Assembly: GCF_029029525.1 (NCBI RefSeq)
Contig: NZ_JAKJSC010000001.1
Span: forward strand, 62,001 to 126,000
DNA length: 64,000 bases
Direction: 5' to 3'
DNA from: Labilibaculum sp. DW002
Lineage (GTDB): Bacteria; Bacteroidota; Bacteroidia; Bacteroidales; Marinifilaceae
Positions within the stretch are counted from its first letter, which is position 1, and each line of letters begins with the position of its first letter. The notes below the pieces were generated by a model. The model was not told the DNA's origin and ran no database searches. It worked only from the letters and a program-made list of their open reading frames with translations. A program made the position numbers and the translations under genes. Positions 24,832 to 33,636 of the stretch are shown in pieces.

Positions 24832-25773
24832 ATGAACGAAGAAATTTTAATTAGTGGAAGAATGAATCCCCATATCGACCCTACCTTGGGTATTTGGGGA
24901 TGGGAAATTCCTCTTTACCTATTTCTGGGAGGTTTGGCTGCCGGCATCCTATTCTTTGCTTCCCTTTATACCCTACTGGGAAGAGAGAAAGAATTGCCTA
25001 CTGCTGTTAGAAAAGCGACATTCTTAGTCCCTATCATTTTGATTGTAGGCTTGGGTGCTCTTTTTCTTGATTTAAAAAACAAACTGTACTTCTGGCAACT
25101 ATACACAACCATACGAATCGAATCTCCAATGTCGTGGGGAGCTTGGATTCTAATGCTAATCACGCCCCTATCTATGGCCTGGTGCCTTAGTTATTGGCGT
25201 GATTTAGCACCTGGATGGAAGTATAAGCTTGAATGGTTAGAATACATAGAAAAACTAGTAAATAAGTATCGAAAACCAATGGCATGGATACTTATTGTAT
25301 CATCAGTAATTCTAGGTATCTATACCGGAATTCTATTGTCAGCATTTAACGCACGCCCGCTATGGAACACATCTATTTTAGGTCCTCTCTTTCTGGTTTC
25401 CGGTTTGTCTACAGGTGCAGCTACCATCATGTGGCTATCCAAAGAACAATTGGAACGTAGCTTATTCAGTAAAATCGACTTACTTCTGATTGGTATCGAG
25501 GTTTTCTTTATTATTCACCTGTTTATGGGATTCATGGCCAGTAATGCTGCCCAAATAGAAGCAGCAGGTTTATTTTTGGGAGGAGCATATACTTTACCAT
25601 TCTGGATTGGCGTTGTTGTTCTTGGACTTATAGTACCAGCAATATTAGAGATTATGGAGTTAAGGGGACGAAAAATCCCCGTCGCGATACCAGCTTTACT
25701 TATTTTATTTGGAGGCTTAATTTTTCGTTTTATAATGGTAGATGCGGGACAAATAAGTAGTTACTTGTATTAA
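24832..25773 (+). CDS. NrfD/PsrC-type membrane quinol subunit
   Basis: The frame reaches to a TTG at 24772, but ATG 24832 begins MNEEILISGRMNPHIDPTLG, so the protein has about 313 residues. It has about eight to nine membrane helices (from WEIPLYLFLGGLAAGILFF), typical of NrfD/PsrC, which exchange electrons with menaquinol. It closes a psrABC-like operon and is followed by a terminator. Confidence 0.9.
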   Translation: MNEEILISGRMNPHIDPTLGIWGWEIPLYLFLGGLAAGILFFASLYTLLGREKELPTAVRKATFLVPIILIVGLGALFLDLKNKLYFWQLYTTIRIESPMSWGAWILMLITPLSMAWCLSYWRDLAPGWKYKLEWLEYIEKLVNKYRKPMAWILIVSSVILGIYTGILLSAFNARPLWNTSILGPLFLVSGLSTGAATIMWLSKEQLERSLFSKIDLLLIGIEVFFIIHLFMGFMASNAAQIEAAGLFLGGAYTLPFWIGVVVLGLIVPAILEIMELRGRKIPVAIPALLILFGGLIFRFIMVDAGQISSYLY

Positions 25774-25813
25774 TTTTAAAGAGATATACTCAAATACTAA
25801 GATTTATAAAATT

Positions 25814-25843
25814 AAAAAGAGTACAGTTATGTACTCTTTTTTT
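25814..25843 (+). terminator. terminator after the psrC-like gene
   Basis: AAAAAGAGTACA, a GTTA loop and TGTACTCTTTTT form a perfect 12-pair stem followed by T residues. It lies 40 bases after the stop and closes the sulfur locus. Confidence 0.88.
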
Positions 25844-25873
25844 GTTTAATTGTTAGTATCTTGAATATCTTCG
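25841..25873 (+). promoter_or_regulatory. candidate promoter of the 122-residue protein gene
   Basis: TTTG (25841-25844) is followed after 21 bases by TATCTTCG (25866-25873), one base off TAnnTTTG. The ATG lies 19 bases further on. Confidence 0.45.
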
Positions 25874-25891
25874 AAAGATTAAAATTATTGA

Positions 25892-26260
25892 ATGGCAGAA
25901 GTTAAGTATAAGATCATAAAATCAGGTTCTACCAAAATACTACTTCGTGAATTTCATGGAAAGGTACAAGCTGATGATGTTGTAGAATCCTTTAAATATA
26001 TTTTTGAAAAATATATTGACGAGGATTTTTCTGGCATTGTTTCAGATTTTAGCCATGCTAAGTTTGCAATGGGTATAAGTGACTTTCAAAAGGTACTAAA
26101 ATACATCAAACGAACTCCAGCTATTTATAATTTTCAACTGGCTATTGTTGTTAATACTCCTCAAAAAACAATATTTCCAATCATAGCAAAAACAAAACTT
26201 AAAAGATTGAATATTAAGCCTTTTTCTACATTGAGTGCCGCTCTTGATTGGCTGGACTAG
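25892..26260 (+). CDS. small SpoIIAA/STAS-like protein
   Basis: The 122-residue soluble protein reads as alternating strands and helices (KILLREFHGKVQADDVVESFKYIF, FSGIVSDFSHAKF, YNFQLAIVVNT). That order resembles the STAS or SpoIIAA-like fold often found as small single-domain proteins in Bacteroidota. No catalytic motif is visible. It has its own promoter and stands alone. The fold assignment is tentative. Confidence 0.6.
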   Translation: MAEVKYKIIKSGSTKILLREFHGKVQADDVVESFKYIFEKYIDEDFSGIVSDFSHAKFAMGISDFQKVLKYIKRTPAIYNFQLAIVVNTPQKTIFPIIAKTKLKRLNIKPFSTLSAALDWLD

Positions 26261-26462
26261 ATTATCTAGGTTCTTATTTCAATTATGGTTTTTGTCTAAA
26301 ATTTAGCTCCATTTTGGTATGGATCAATCAATGACTATTAATATTAGAAGTTAGAATGAAAGCCTAAATCTTAATTTTCTCCATAAGTTTTTTTTGGATA
26401 TACACCATATTGTGTTGTAACTTAGGAATAAATAGAAGTCTAATTCTTTAAATTATAATGAT

Positions 26463-27050
26463 ATGGCTCCAAAAAAGAATACATCAAGCGAAGATTTGAA
26501 GAGAAAAGAAATTCTAAACACAGCTTTGGAGATTTTTGTGAGAGATGGCTATTTCATAACTACGGGAGCTGATATAGCAAGTGCATTAGAAATCACAGAA
26601 AAAGATCTATTTCAATATTTCGAAACCAAAGAGAGTCTATTGCATACAGTAGTAGCGGAGGCTGTTCATTTGGTTTTCGATGGTATAGATCCAAATCAGG
26701 ATGGGAAACTACAGGAAGTAGAGTTACTATTTTTCATTAATGATTATTTCGATTCGGTAGAAAAGAACCTTGAATTTTTTAGATTGTTTTATTCCCTTAG
26801 ATTTCAGCCAGGTGTGGTTGCATTATACAAACAAGAATTGTTAGAAATTGTTAATCCTTTGTTGGATATTTTAGTAGAATATTTTGAGAAGGAGGGAGCT
26901 GAAAATCCAAAAATGGAAACACGTTTCTTGGCATCGATGTTAGATGGTATTGCAATGAATTATGTGTTGGAGCCCGAAGGATATCCAATTGATGCAATGC
27001 AGCATAAGGTTTTGAATATGTATATCAAAAAAGAAGAATACGAGGAATAA
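26463..27050 (+). CDS. TetR/AcrR-family regulator
   Basis: The 195-residue protein has an N-terminal TetR helix-turn-helix (about residues 14-60: ILNTALEIFVRDGYFITTGADIA, then YFETKESLLHTV). The C-terminal helical domain, with no recognisable ligand motif, fills the rest. No target gene is adjacent in the same orientation; the next gene is convergent. The target and inducer are unknown. Confidence 0.85.
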   Translation: MAPKKNTSSEDLKRKEILNTALEIFVRDGYFITTGADIASALEITEKDLFQYFETKESLLHTVVAEAVHLVFDGIDPNQDGKLQEVELLFFINDYFDSVEKNLEFFRLFYSLRFQPGVVALYKQELLEIVNPLLDILVEYFEKEGAENPKMETRFLASMLDGIAMNYVLEPEGYPIDAMQHKVLNMYIKKEEYEE

Positions 27051-27162
27051 ATTCAATTATAAATTAAGAATGATTAATTAATAATAGCCAGAGGTAGATT
27101 ATTAAGATTGATATGATTTTCGTGTAAGGGATAATTCAAGACTAGAAATATTAAGACAAATA

Positions 27163-27196
27163 AAAACTCCGATTCACACTGTGAATCGGAGTTTTA
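27163..27196. terminator. bidirectional terminator between convergent genes
   Basis: AAAACTCCGATTCAC and GTGAATCGGAGTTTT form a perfect 15-pair stem with an ACT loop. It has A residues on one side and T residues on the other, so it can serve both the TetR gene and the convergent peptidase gene. Confidence 0.9.
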
Positions 27197-27228
27197 TATT
27201 TTTACCAGTAGCTAAATGCTAATCGTTT

Positions 27229-29349
27229 TTATTTTAATCCACGCTTAATTAAAAGAGGATCGATACTTGGCTCAGCACCTCTAAAGCGCTTGTAAAGTAC
27301 CATCGGATCTTCAGTACCACCTCTTGAGATTACATTATCGCGGAATGACTTAGCAGTAGCTTGGTCAAATAAAGATGTCTCTTTAAATGCCTGGAAAGCA
27401 TCAGAATCAAGTACACCAGCCCAAATGTAAGCGTAGTAACCCGCAGAGTAACCTACAGGACTAGAGAAGATATGGTTGAAATAAGTAGAACGGTATCTTG
27501 AATAGATCTCCGGAATTAATCCCATTCCCTCAAGGTAGTTCTTCTCAAAAGTCATCACATCTTCAGTTAATGGCTCAGTTAAAGTATGGTATTTCATATC
27601 AAGTAATGAAGCAGCAAGATACTCAAGAGTTGCAAATCCCTGGTTGAATTTACCAGCAGCTTGAATCTTCTTAACCAATTCAGCAGGAATAACCTCACCT
27701 GTTTTGTAATGCTTTGCATAAAGCGCTAACATTTCCGGCTCGAAACACCAATTTTCCATTACCTGAGATGGTAACTCAACAAAGTCGCGAGATACCGAAG
27801 TACCGGACAATGTGTTGTAACGACACTTAGATAAGAATCCGTGAAGTGCGTGACCAAACTCGTGGAATAAAGTTTCAACCTCATCTGGAGTTAATAAGGA
27901 AGGAGTATCGCCAACAGGCTTAGTAAAGTTGCAAATATTTAGGATAATAGGAGTTACTGGCTTAGCAGTACCAAAACCCGACTGCTTACGGAATGAATCC
28001 ATCCAAGCACCTGGACGCTTAGATGCACGTGGGTGATAATCTAAATAGAAAATACCAATATGTGTTCCATCAGCTTCTTGAAGCTCCCAAGTTTGACATT
28101 CTTCATGAAACTTAGCAATATCCTTACGCTCGATGAATTTGATACCATATAACTTTGTTGCCAAAGCAAAAGCACCATCACGTACGTTGTTAATTTCGAA
28201 ATAAGGACGTAGTTCATTCTCGTCAAGAGCATACTTTGCTTTCTTCACTTTATCAGAATAGTACCACCAGTCCCAAGAAGCTAACTTAAATTTGCCACCT
28301 TCTTTGTTAATCATTTTTTGCAATTCAACAGCTTCTTTCTTAGCATTTGGCAAAGTTTTATTCCAAAGCTTGTTCAATAACTCAAGAGCTTTCTCCGGAG
28401 TCTTAGCCATATTCTTATCAAGAACATAAGCTGCGTGATTTTTAAAGCCGAATAATTTAGCTCTCTCGATTCTTAAGTTTGCAATTTCCTGAGCAATCTT
28501 CTTATTATCAAATTCGTTATTGTTGTTACCACGATTTGTGTAGCCCATGTACAATTTCTCTCTCAAGTCACGCTTATCAGAGTATTGTAGGAAAGGAAGC
28601 ATCGATGGCTTATCTAAACCAAACATCCACTTACCTTCTTTACCAGCAGCAGTTGCTTTTTCAGCAGCAGCACCAATAACAGATTCAGGTAAACCAGCAA
28701 GGTCTTCTTTCTTGTCGATAACCAACTCGAAAGCATTTGTTTCTTTCAATACATTATCGCCAAACTGCATGGTTAGTAAAGCTAATTTACCATCAATCTC
28801 ACGCAATTTTGTTTTTTTGTCAGCATCAAGATTAGCACCACTACGAACAAAGCCTTGGTACATTTTCTCTAGTAAAGTATTCTGCTCAACAGTCAACTTC
28901 AAATCAGCTTTCTTATCGTAAACTGTTTTAATTCTCTTAAATAGGTTTTCGTTAAGGCTAATGTCAGCACTGTATTTTGTCATGATAGGAGACAATCTTT
29001 TAGCTAATGCAGCAATTGAATCAGTATTCTCTGATCCTTTAATGTTAAAGAATACATCACTAACTTTACCTAGCAGTTTTCCAGCTTTTTCGTAAGCTAC
29101 AATTGTATTTTCGAAGGTAGCTGTTTCTTTGCTGTTTGCAATTGCATCAATCTCTGCACGACCTTGTACCATACCTTCTGTAAAAGCAGGCTCAAAGTGT
29201 TCAAATTTGATTTGATCAAACGGCGCTGTTTGATGTGGTGTGTTATACTCAGAAAAAAACGGGTTATCAGTCTTTTGCTCACTTTTGTTATCATTACAAG
29301 CGGTTAAACCGATACCTGCAATAAGTACGTAAAGGAAAGTCTTTTTCAC
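27229..29349 (-). CDS. dcp: M3-family metallopeptidase (dipeptidyl carboxypeptidase) lipoprotein
   Basis: This is a zinc peptidase that would trim dipeptides from peptide C-termini. The zinc motif HEFGH is visible in VETLFHEFGHALHGFLS, with the downstream ligand region in FVELPSQVMENW. The open frame extends to a TTG at 29394. The GTG at 29349 is preferred because it starts a lipoprotein signal (VKKTFLYVLIAGIGLTAC), giving 706 residues, close to Dcp size. No ATG lies between. The lipid anchor implies a periplasmic site. It appears monocistronic. Confidence 0.9.
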   Translation of the reverse strand: MKKTFLYVLIAGIGLTACNDNKSEQKTDNPFFSEYNTPHQTAPFDQIKFEHFEPAFTEGMVQGRAEIDAIANSKETATFENTIVAYEKAGKLLGKVSDVFFNIKGSENTDSIAALAKRLSPIMTKYSADISLNENLFKRIKTVYDKKADLKLTVEQNTLLEKMYQGFVRSGANLDADKKTKLREIDGKLALLTMQFGDNVLKETNAFELVIDKKEDLAGLPESVIGAAAEKATAAGKEGKWMFGLDKPSMLPFLQYSDKRDLREKLYMGYTNRGNNNNEFDNKKIAQEIANLRIERAKLFGFKNHAAYVLDKNMAKTPEKALELLNKLWNKTLPNAKKEAVELQKMINKEGGKFKLASWDWWYYSDKVKKAKYALDENELRPYFEINNVRDGAFALATKLYGIKFIERKDIAKFHEECQTWELQEADGTHIGIFYLDYHPRASKRPGAWMDSFRKQSGFGTAKPVTPIILNICNFTKPVGDTPSLLTPDEVETLFHEFGHALHGFLSKCRYNTLSGTSVSRDFVELPSQVMENWCFEPEMLALYAKHYKTGEVIPAELVKKIQAAGKFNQGFATLEYLAASLLDMKYHTLTEPLTEDVMTFEKNYLEGMGLIPEIYSRYRSTYFNHIFSSPVGYSAGYYAYIWAGVLDSDAFQAFKETSLFDQATAKSFRDNVISRGGTEDPMVLYKRFRGAEPSIDPLLIKRGLK

Positions 29350-29536
29350 GTTGTTCGTTTTAGTGTTAATAATTTTTGAATGTTCGCCGACCAAATTAGT
29401 AAAAAACCATTGTTTTTCCTTACAATTAATATAGTTTCCGCAACATATTGCTTTTAATTAAGAATTAAAATTTGGTAATGAGTAATAAACAGAAGGAGAT
29501 ACGATGTCTCCATATATTATGCCATTAAAATTTCCA

Positions 29537-29567
29537 TAAAAAAGAGCCTCACGGCAAGTGAGGCTCT
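29537..29567 (-). terminator. terminator of the U32 gene
   Basis: AGAGCCTCAC and GTGAGGCTCT (29543-29552, 29558-29567) form a ten-pair stem with a five-base loop. On the minus strand it is followed by six T residues, and it stands 40 bases after the U32 stop. Confidence 0.85.
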
Positions 29568-29606
29568 ATATTTAAAATATGATTAATCAATCATTTAAAT
29601 TCTGAA

Positions 29607-31583
29607 TTACTTAAGTCCTTTTTTCATATTAAAGCTAGTAGACGGTTGTGCCTGCTTAGCTTGTTGAAAGTTTTTAATCAGACGCTTAAAGGTGTTCGAC
29701 GAAGGTTTTTCATGCGTTAAATCAATCATGAAACGCTTAAATCCTTCTTTAATAAGATTATTTTTCTGTTGCATCCAGGTTACAGGATGTTTAGGATATA
29801 CAATTGTGATTCCATCTCTAAGGTCTTTATCAAATTCACCCTGCATATCATCAATTAACTCATCTTCCTTATGCAATTTTACAGGCATTCTCGAGAAGAA
29901 TAACTGAGGATAAAAATAGACTGGAATAATACCAAAACGATCGTTTCCAAGCAGCAAATTCTCTAGATCGTTTTCCTGTGGATGAGTGTATAAGTTAATA
30001 CCTTCTTCCTGAACGTGAGCAACGGCTGCCTCATTAAACAGATATACATTCTCGTTACACGCTATTCTAGCTTTTGCAGGAACAATAAGCTTCTGTGATA
30101 AGTGACTGATCATGAAGTTTTGATAACCATTTTTCATTGCCTTATCGCAAATGTCCTTGTAAAAATCGATGTCATTTTCAGGAATGAATTTTGGCAATTC
30201 GATGAATATTTTCCCTGCGTTCTTTTGTAGGAAAGGAGCATTTAATCGTAATTCTTTCCATTCCGATTTTTTCAAGTTCAAGATTAAGTAATCCATCTCG
30301 TTTAAATGGATCTTTCTTAACCAAGCCATGGAATCAATACGTACATAGATCTGTTCTTTCTTTGGACTGTCCTTTTTTCCTAAACTTTTAACAATTTTGG
30401 TTCTGGCTCCACGATGCATGTTTATTGGTAGCGGCTTACCTTCTTCAGTGAATTTACTAGAGAATTTCTCCTCTTGCAATCCCGCAAGGTAAACTTGATC
30501 GCCAGATCTAGCGATAGCGTCTTTTGCATTTACTTTATAAACACCTTCTTCGAGCAAATCAATTTCTTTGATTTTAATTGCTTTTTGAGGCTCCCCACTT
30601 CGTTGCTTAATGCGAATTCGATTACCAAGTTTTAGTTCATGATCCGAAGAGATAATTACACGATCGTTAACTCTTTCCAATACTTCACCAATAAGAATAC
30701 CAGTGTTTGTATTTTGAGTGATGGCACTACTTACATTGCCAGCCAAAAAGTATCCTGTCTTTTCACGACCCATGTCGTAGTTTAGAAGTTTTTTCGCAGT
30801 TTCAATATTGTTATTGTCAATAACTTCTCGGTAAGCACGAGATACATTGTAAACAAATTCAGCAGGTTTCATACGGCCTTCAACCTTAATCGATTCAATG
30901 CCTATTTTTATTAATTCTGGTAATACTTCAACAGCTTGGTTGTCTTTCAAACTAAAGACATAGCTTTTTTGTTTTCCCGATTGGTAAAAACGACGACAGG
31001 GTTGTGCACACAAACCTCTGTTGGCTCCACTACCGCCTAGATAGCTACTAAATAGGCACATTCCAGAAAAGGAATAGCATAGAGCTCCGTGCATGAAAAT
31101 CTCCAATTCAATGTCCGATTTCTTTTTGATTTCTTTTAGTTCAGGAAGGGTTAATTCTCTTGCCATAACCACTCGTTCGAAATCTTTTTGCTGTGAATAA
31201 ATGGCTCCTAATGAATTGTGATTGGCCATTTGTGTACTCGCATGCACTGTAATTTCTGGGAAATGCTTTTTTACCAAATGGTAAACGCCCCAATCTTGAA
31301 TAATAATTGCACTAATCGACGATTTCTTTACCAGATTTAAAGTGTCCAATAAATCGGCTATTTCATCGTTTTTTATAACAGTATTTAAGGTAAGATATAC
31401 CTTGATGTTATTTTTGTAAGCCAGCTTAAGTAAGGACTGTAATTGACTCACTGAAAAGTTTGTTGCTCTTCCTCTGGCATTAAACTGGCGCAAACCTAGA
31501 TAAACGGCATCGGCTCCACCTTTTATGGCAGCATGAAACATTTCAGGATTTCCTACAGGTAATAATAATTCTGGCTTCTTCAT
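29607..31583 (-). CDS. U32-family protein (RlhA/TrhP-like RNA hydroxylase)
   Basis: The 658-residue protein has the U32 N-terminal barrel: ELLLPVGNPEMFHAAIKGGADAVYLG and the conserved MHGALCYSFSGMCLFSS with GLCAQPCRRFY, whose cysteines may bind a cluster. The family is classed as peptidases, but E. coli members RlhA (YdcP) and TrhP (YegQ) hydroxylate rRNA and tRNA bases. The length and C-terminal extension resemble RlhA, which modifies 23S rRNA C2501. That substrate is inferred. A TATCTTTG box lies upstream. Confidence 0.82.
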   Translation of the reverse strand: MKKPELLLPVGNPEMFHAAIKGGADAVYLGLRQFNARGRATNFSVSQLQSLLKLAYKNNIKVYLTLNTVIKNDEIADLLDTLNLVKKSSISAIIIQDWGVYHLVKKHFPEITVHASTQMANHNSLGAIYSQQKDFERVVMARELTLPELKEIKKKSDIELEIFMHGALCYSFSGMCLFSSYLGGSGANRGLCAQPCRRFYQSGKQKSYVFSLKDNQAVEVLPELIKIGIESIKVEGRMKPAEFVYNVSRAYREVIDNNNIETAKKLLNYDMGREKTGYFLAGNVSSAITQNTNTGILIGEVLERVNDRVIISSDHELKLGNRIRIKQRSGEPQKAIKIKEIDLLEEGVYKVNAKDAIARSGDQVYLAGLQEEKFSSKFTEEGKPLPINMHRGARTKIVKSLGKKDSPKKEQIYVRIDSMAWLRKIHLNEMDYLILNLKKSEWKELRLNAPFLQKNAGKIFIELPKFIPENDIDFYKDICDKAMKNGYQNFMISHLSQKLIVPAKARIACNENVYLFNEAAVAHVQEEGINLYTHPQENDLENLLLGNDRFGIIPVYFYPQLFFSRMPVKLHKEDELIDDMQGEFDKDLRDGITIVYPKHPVTWMQQKNNLIKEGFKRFMIDLTHEKPSSNTFKRLIKNFQQAKQAQPSTSFNMKKGLK

Positions 31584-31606
31584 TTTTTCTTTTTTTGTTC
31601 AGGCTG

Positions 31607-31614
31607 CAAAGATA
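31607..31614 (-). promoter_or_regulatory. Bacteroidota -7 box for the U32 gene
   Basis: On the minus strand the sequence is TATCTTTG, matching TAnnTTTG, 23 bases before the U32 ATG. No clear -33 element was seen. Confidence 0.5.
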
Positions 31615-31671
31615 AAACCGATAATTGGGTATTTCGATTTTGAACTGGAAAAAATGATAAGCTTATTGGAA

Positions 31672-32121
31672 TTAGAGTAATTTTTTTCTTCGAATTGTTT
31701 CCTGAGAATTATTTTGTGGATTTCCGGATCTTCGATTTGTTCTCTTGGGTGTGAAACTCAAATAAAAAGCCATCCATAAAATGAAGATAACAACTGCGGC
31801 TGAAGTGAATCGATTAACATAGATTCCTCTTAGAGAGAATATGATTGAATTTTCCGGATCATTAGTGGAAAAAAGAATTGGGAATTTTTTTCCTATTTCA
31901 TATTCAACATTTTCAGGACCTTTTAATGTGTATAGTTTTTGATTTGCCTGATAGGTAATGATAGAGTAGAAGGATCTTAGCATTCCAGCATCTTGTTCTA
32001 TGATTTTAACAACCACACCTTCTGTCTTTTCACCATGCAACAGAAGCTTCCAATTTCCATAAATAGGAATCAAAACAATTAAAAGCGTAATTAATATGAA
32101 TTTAGTTCCTGATATCTTCAT
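31672..32121 (-). CDS. DUF3592-like membrane protein
   Basis: With ATG 32121 as start (an upstream TTG at 32130 is less likely) the protein has about 149 residues. It has an N-terminal membrane helix, a beta-rich outer part (EGVVVKIIEQ, RSFYSIITYQANQKLY, GKKFPILFSTNDPENS), a second helix near residue 110 and a basic tail. This is the DUF3592 layout. The function is unknown. Confidence 0.65.
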   Translation of the reverse strand: MKISGTKFILITLLIVLIPIYGNWKLLLHGEKTEGVVVKIIEQDAGMLRSFYSIITYQANQKLYTLKGPENVEYEIGKKFPILFSTNDPENSIIFSLRGIYVNRFTSAAVVIFILWMAFYLSFTPKRTNRRSGNPQNNSQETIRRKKLL

Positions 32122-32163
32122 GAGTAACAAATCTTTTCATAATAAATATAAGGAAATTTAAAC

Positions 32164-32203
32164 AAAAAAAGAGGCTGTCTAATTTATATTGTAAGACAGC
32201 CTC
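32164..32203 (-). terminator. terminator after luxS
   Basis: GAGGCTGTCT (32171-32180) and AGACAGCCTC (32194-32203) form a ten-pair stem with a 13-base loop. On the minus strand a run of seven T residues follows. It lies 23 bases after the luxS stop. Confidence 0.85.
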
Positions 32204-32226
32204 TTCTTATATTTTATTTACTTCCC

Positions 32227-32706
32227 TTATTCAGGATAAGTAAGATTCTCATCAGTTAGACTTCCTAAAACTTCATTTTTGAATCGTTTTGCTTCCCAAA
32301 GAGCCATTGGTAAATCATGACTCATATAGTTACCACATTCAATTTTGTTTGTTCCAGGGATTTCGCCAGAGAAATCAGCCATGAAATCGAACATTTCCTG
32401 TGTCACTTTTATGATATCTTTTGAATCTAAGTCACCTTGGAAAATCAAATAGAATCCTGTACGACAGCCCATTGGTCCGAAATAGATTGTGCGATCTGCC
32501 CATTCCTTATGGTTTCTCAAAAAGGTAGCACCTAAATGTTCCATGGTATGCATTGCAGGAATATCCATTGCAGGTTCCATATTCGGTAGTTTGGTACGGA
32601 TATCAAAACTTGTTAATGTTTCGGCACCAACTTTATCTTTTCGAGATACGTAAATTCCTCTTTTTAATTTATTGTGATCAACTGTAAAGCTTGCTATTTT
32701 TTCCAT
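32227..32706 (-). CDS. luxS: LuxS, S-ribosylhomocysteine lyase
   Basis: LuxS splits S-ribosylhomocysteine into homocysteine and the AI-2 precursor DPD. The 159-residue protein has the metal ligands His53 and His57 (HTMEHLGATFLRN) and Cys124 (KIECGNYMSHD), and the catalytic Cys81 in FGPMGCRTGFY. It lies 11 bases downstream of the nucleosidase gene that makes its substrate, so the two form an activated-methyl-cycle operon. Confidence 0.96.
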   Translation of the reverse strand: MEKIASFTVDHNKLKRGIYVSRKDKVGAETLTSFDIRTKLPNMEPAMDIPAMHTMEHLGATFLRNHKEWADRTIYFGPMGCRTGFYLIFQGDLDSKDIIKVTQEMFDFMADFSGEIPGTNKIECGNYMSHDLPMALWEAKRFKNEVLGSLTDENLTYPE

Positions 32707-32717
32707 GTTCTCTTTTT

Positions 32718-33422
32718 TTATTTCTGATTTCCCAACTCATTTACCATCTCAGTCACCATTTTGGCTGAATTGACTGCGGCAATTTCAACAAATTCTTCGT
32801 ACTGCATTGCATTCTCCTGTCCTGCAATATCCGAAATAGATCGGATAACCACAAATGGAATGTTGAACTGATAACAGGCTTGCGCGATTGCAGCACCTTC
32901 CATTTCAACAGCTTCGGCAGATGGAAACATTTCTTTTATTCTACTTGTAGCTTCCGGATTGTTCATAAATTGATCACCGGTAAGAATCGTAGCTTTTTTA
33001 GTATTTATATCGCTAAACTGATGAATTGTTTTATCCGCTAAAGCGATTAATTTATCATCAGCCTTAAAACTTTCTGGCATTCCTGGAACTTGTCCCATTT
33101 TGTAACCAAAAACAGTACAATCCATATCATGATGGATTAGCTCTTGTGAAATTACAATATCACCAACTTTTAAATCGCCAGGGAAACCGCCAGCAGCTCC
33201 AGTGTTAATAACATAGTCAGGCTGAAAAGTGTCAATTAATACAGCTGCTCCAATTGCTGCGTTTACTTTTCCAATTCCCGATTGAAGTAAAACGATTTCT
33301 ACATCGTTCAAATTACCAGTATAAAAAACAAACGAACCTTTTTTTTGTTCATTTCTGTTGGACAATTGATCGCGAAGTTTAACAACCTCAACCTCCATTG
33401 CACCTATAATTCCTATTTTCAT
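32718..33422 (-). CDS. mtnN: MTA/SAH nucleosidase
   Basis: The 234-residue enzyme cleaves S-adenosylhomocysteine and methylthioadenosine to adenine and the sugar thio-compound. Family motifs are IGIIGAMEVEV, LLQSGIGKVNAAIGAA, NTGAAGGF, and the active-site region AVEMEGAAIAQACY with VIRSISDIA. It heads the mtnN-luxS operon and has a well-spaced promoter upstream (33461-33491). Confidence 0.94.
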   Translation of the reverse strand: MKIGIIGAMEVEVVKLRDQLSNRNEQKKGSFVFYTGNLNDVEIVLLQSGIGKVNAAIGAAVLIDTFQPDYVINTGAAGGFPGDLKVGDIVISQELIHHDMDCTVFGYKMGQVPGMPESFKADDKLIALADKTIHQFSDINTKKATILTGDQFMNNPEATSRIKEMFPSAEAVEMEGAAIAQACYQFNIPFVVIRSISDIAGQENAMQYEEFVEIAAVNSAKMVTEMVNELGNQK

Positions 33423-33460
33423 TTTTAAAGTATCAAGTAGTAAGTATCCAGTACAGCGTA

Positions 33461-33491
33461 CAAAGATAATATTGCTATTTCAGAGCGCAAA
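33461..33491 (-). promoter_or_regulatory. Bacteroidota promoter of mtnN-luxS
   Basis: On the minus strand TTTG (33488-33491) is followed after exactly 19 bases by TATCTTTG (33461-33468). This is a full match to the TTTG-N19-TAnnTTTG consensus. The ATG lies 38 bases downstream. Confidence 0.75.
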
Positions 33492-33636
33492 GTTAAAAAA
33501 CAATGCAATTGTAAGTGCATAATCCATAACAATATTGAATTATTTTGAAATCGGTTCGCTCATATTCTTAAATGTACAGGTTTCAATATTCTAATTTTTA
33601 ATTAACTTCATGTGTTTAATAAGAAAAAGTTATAGA

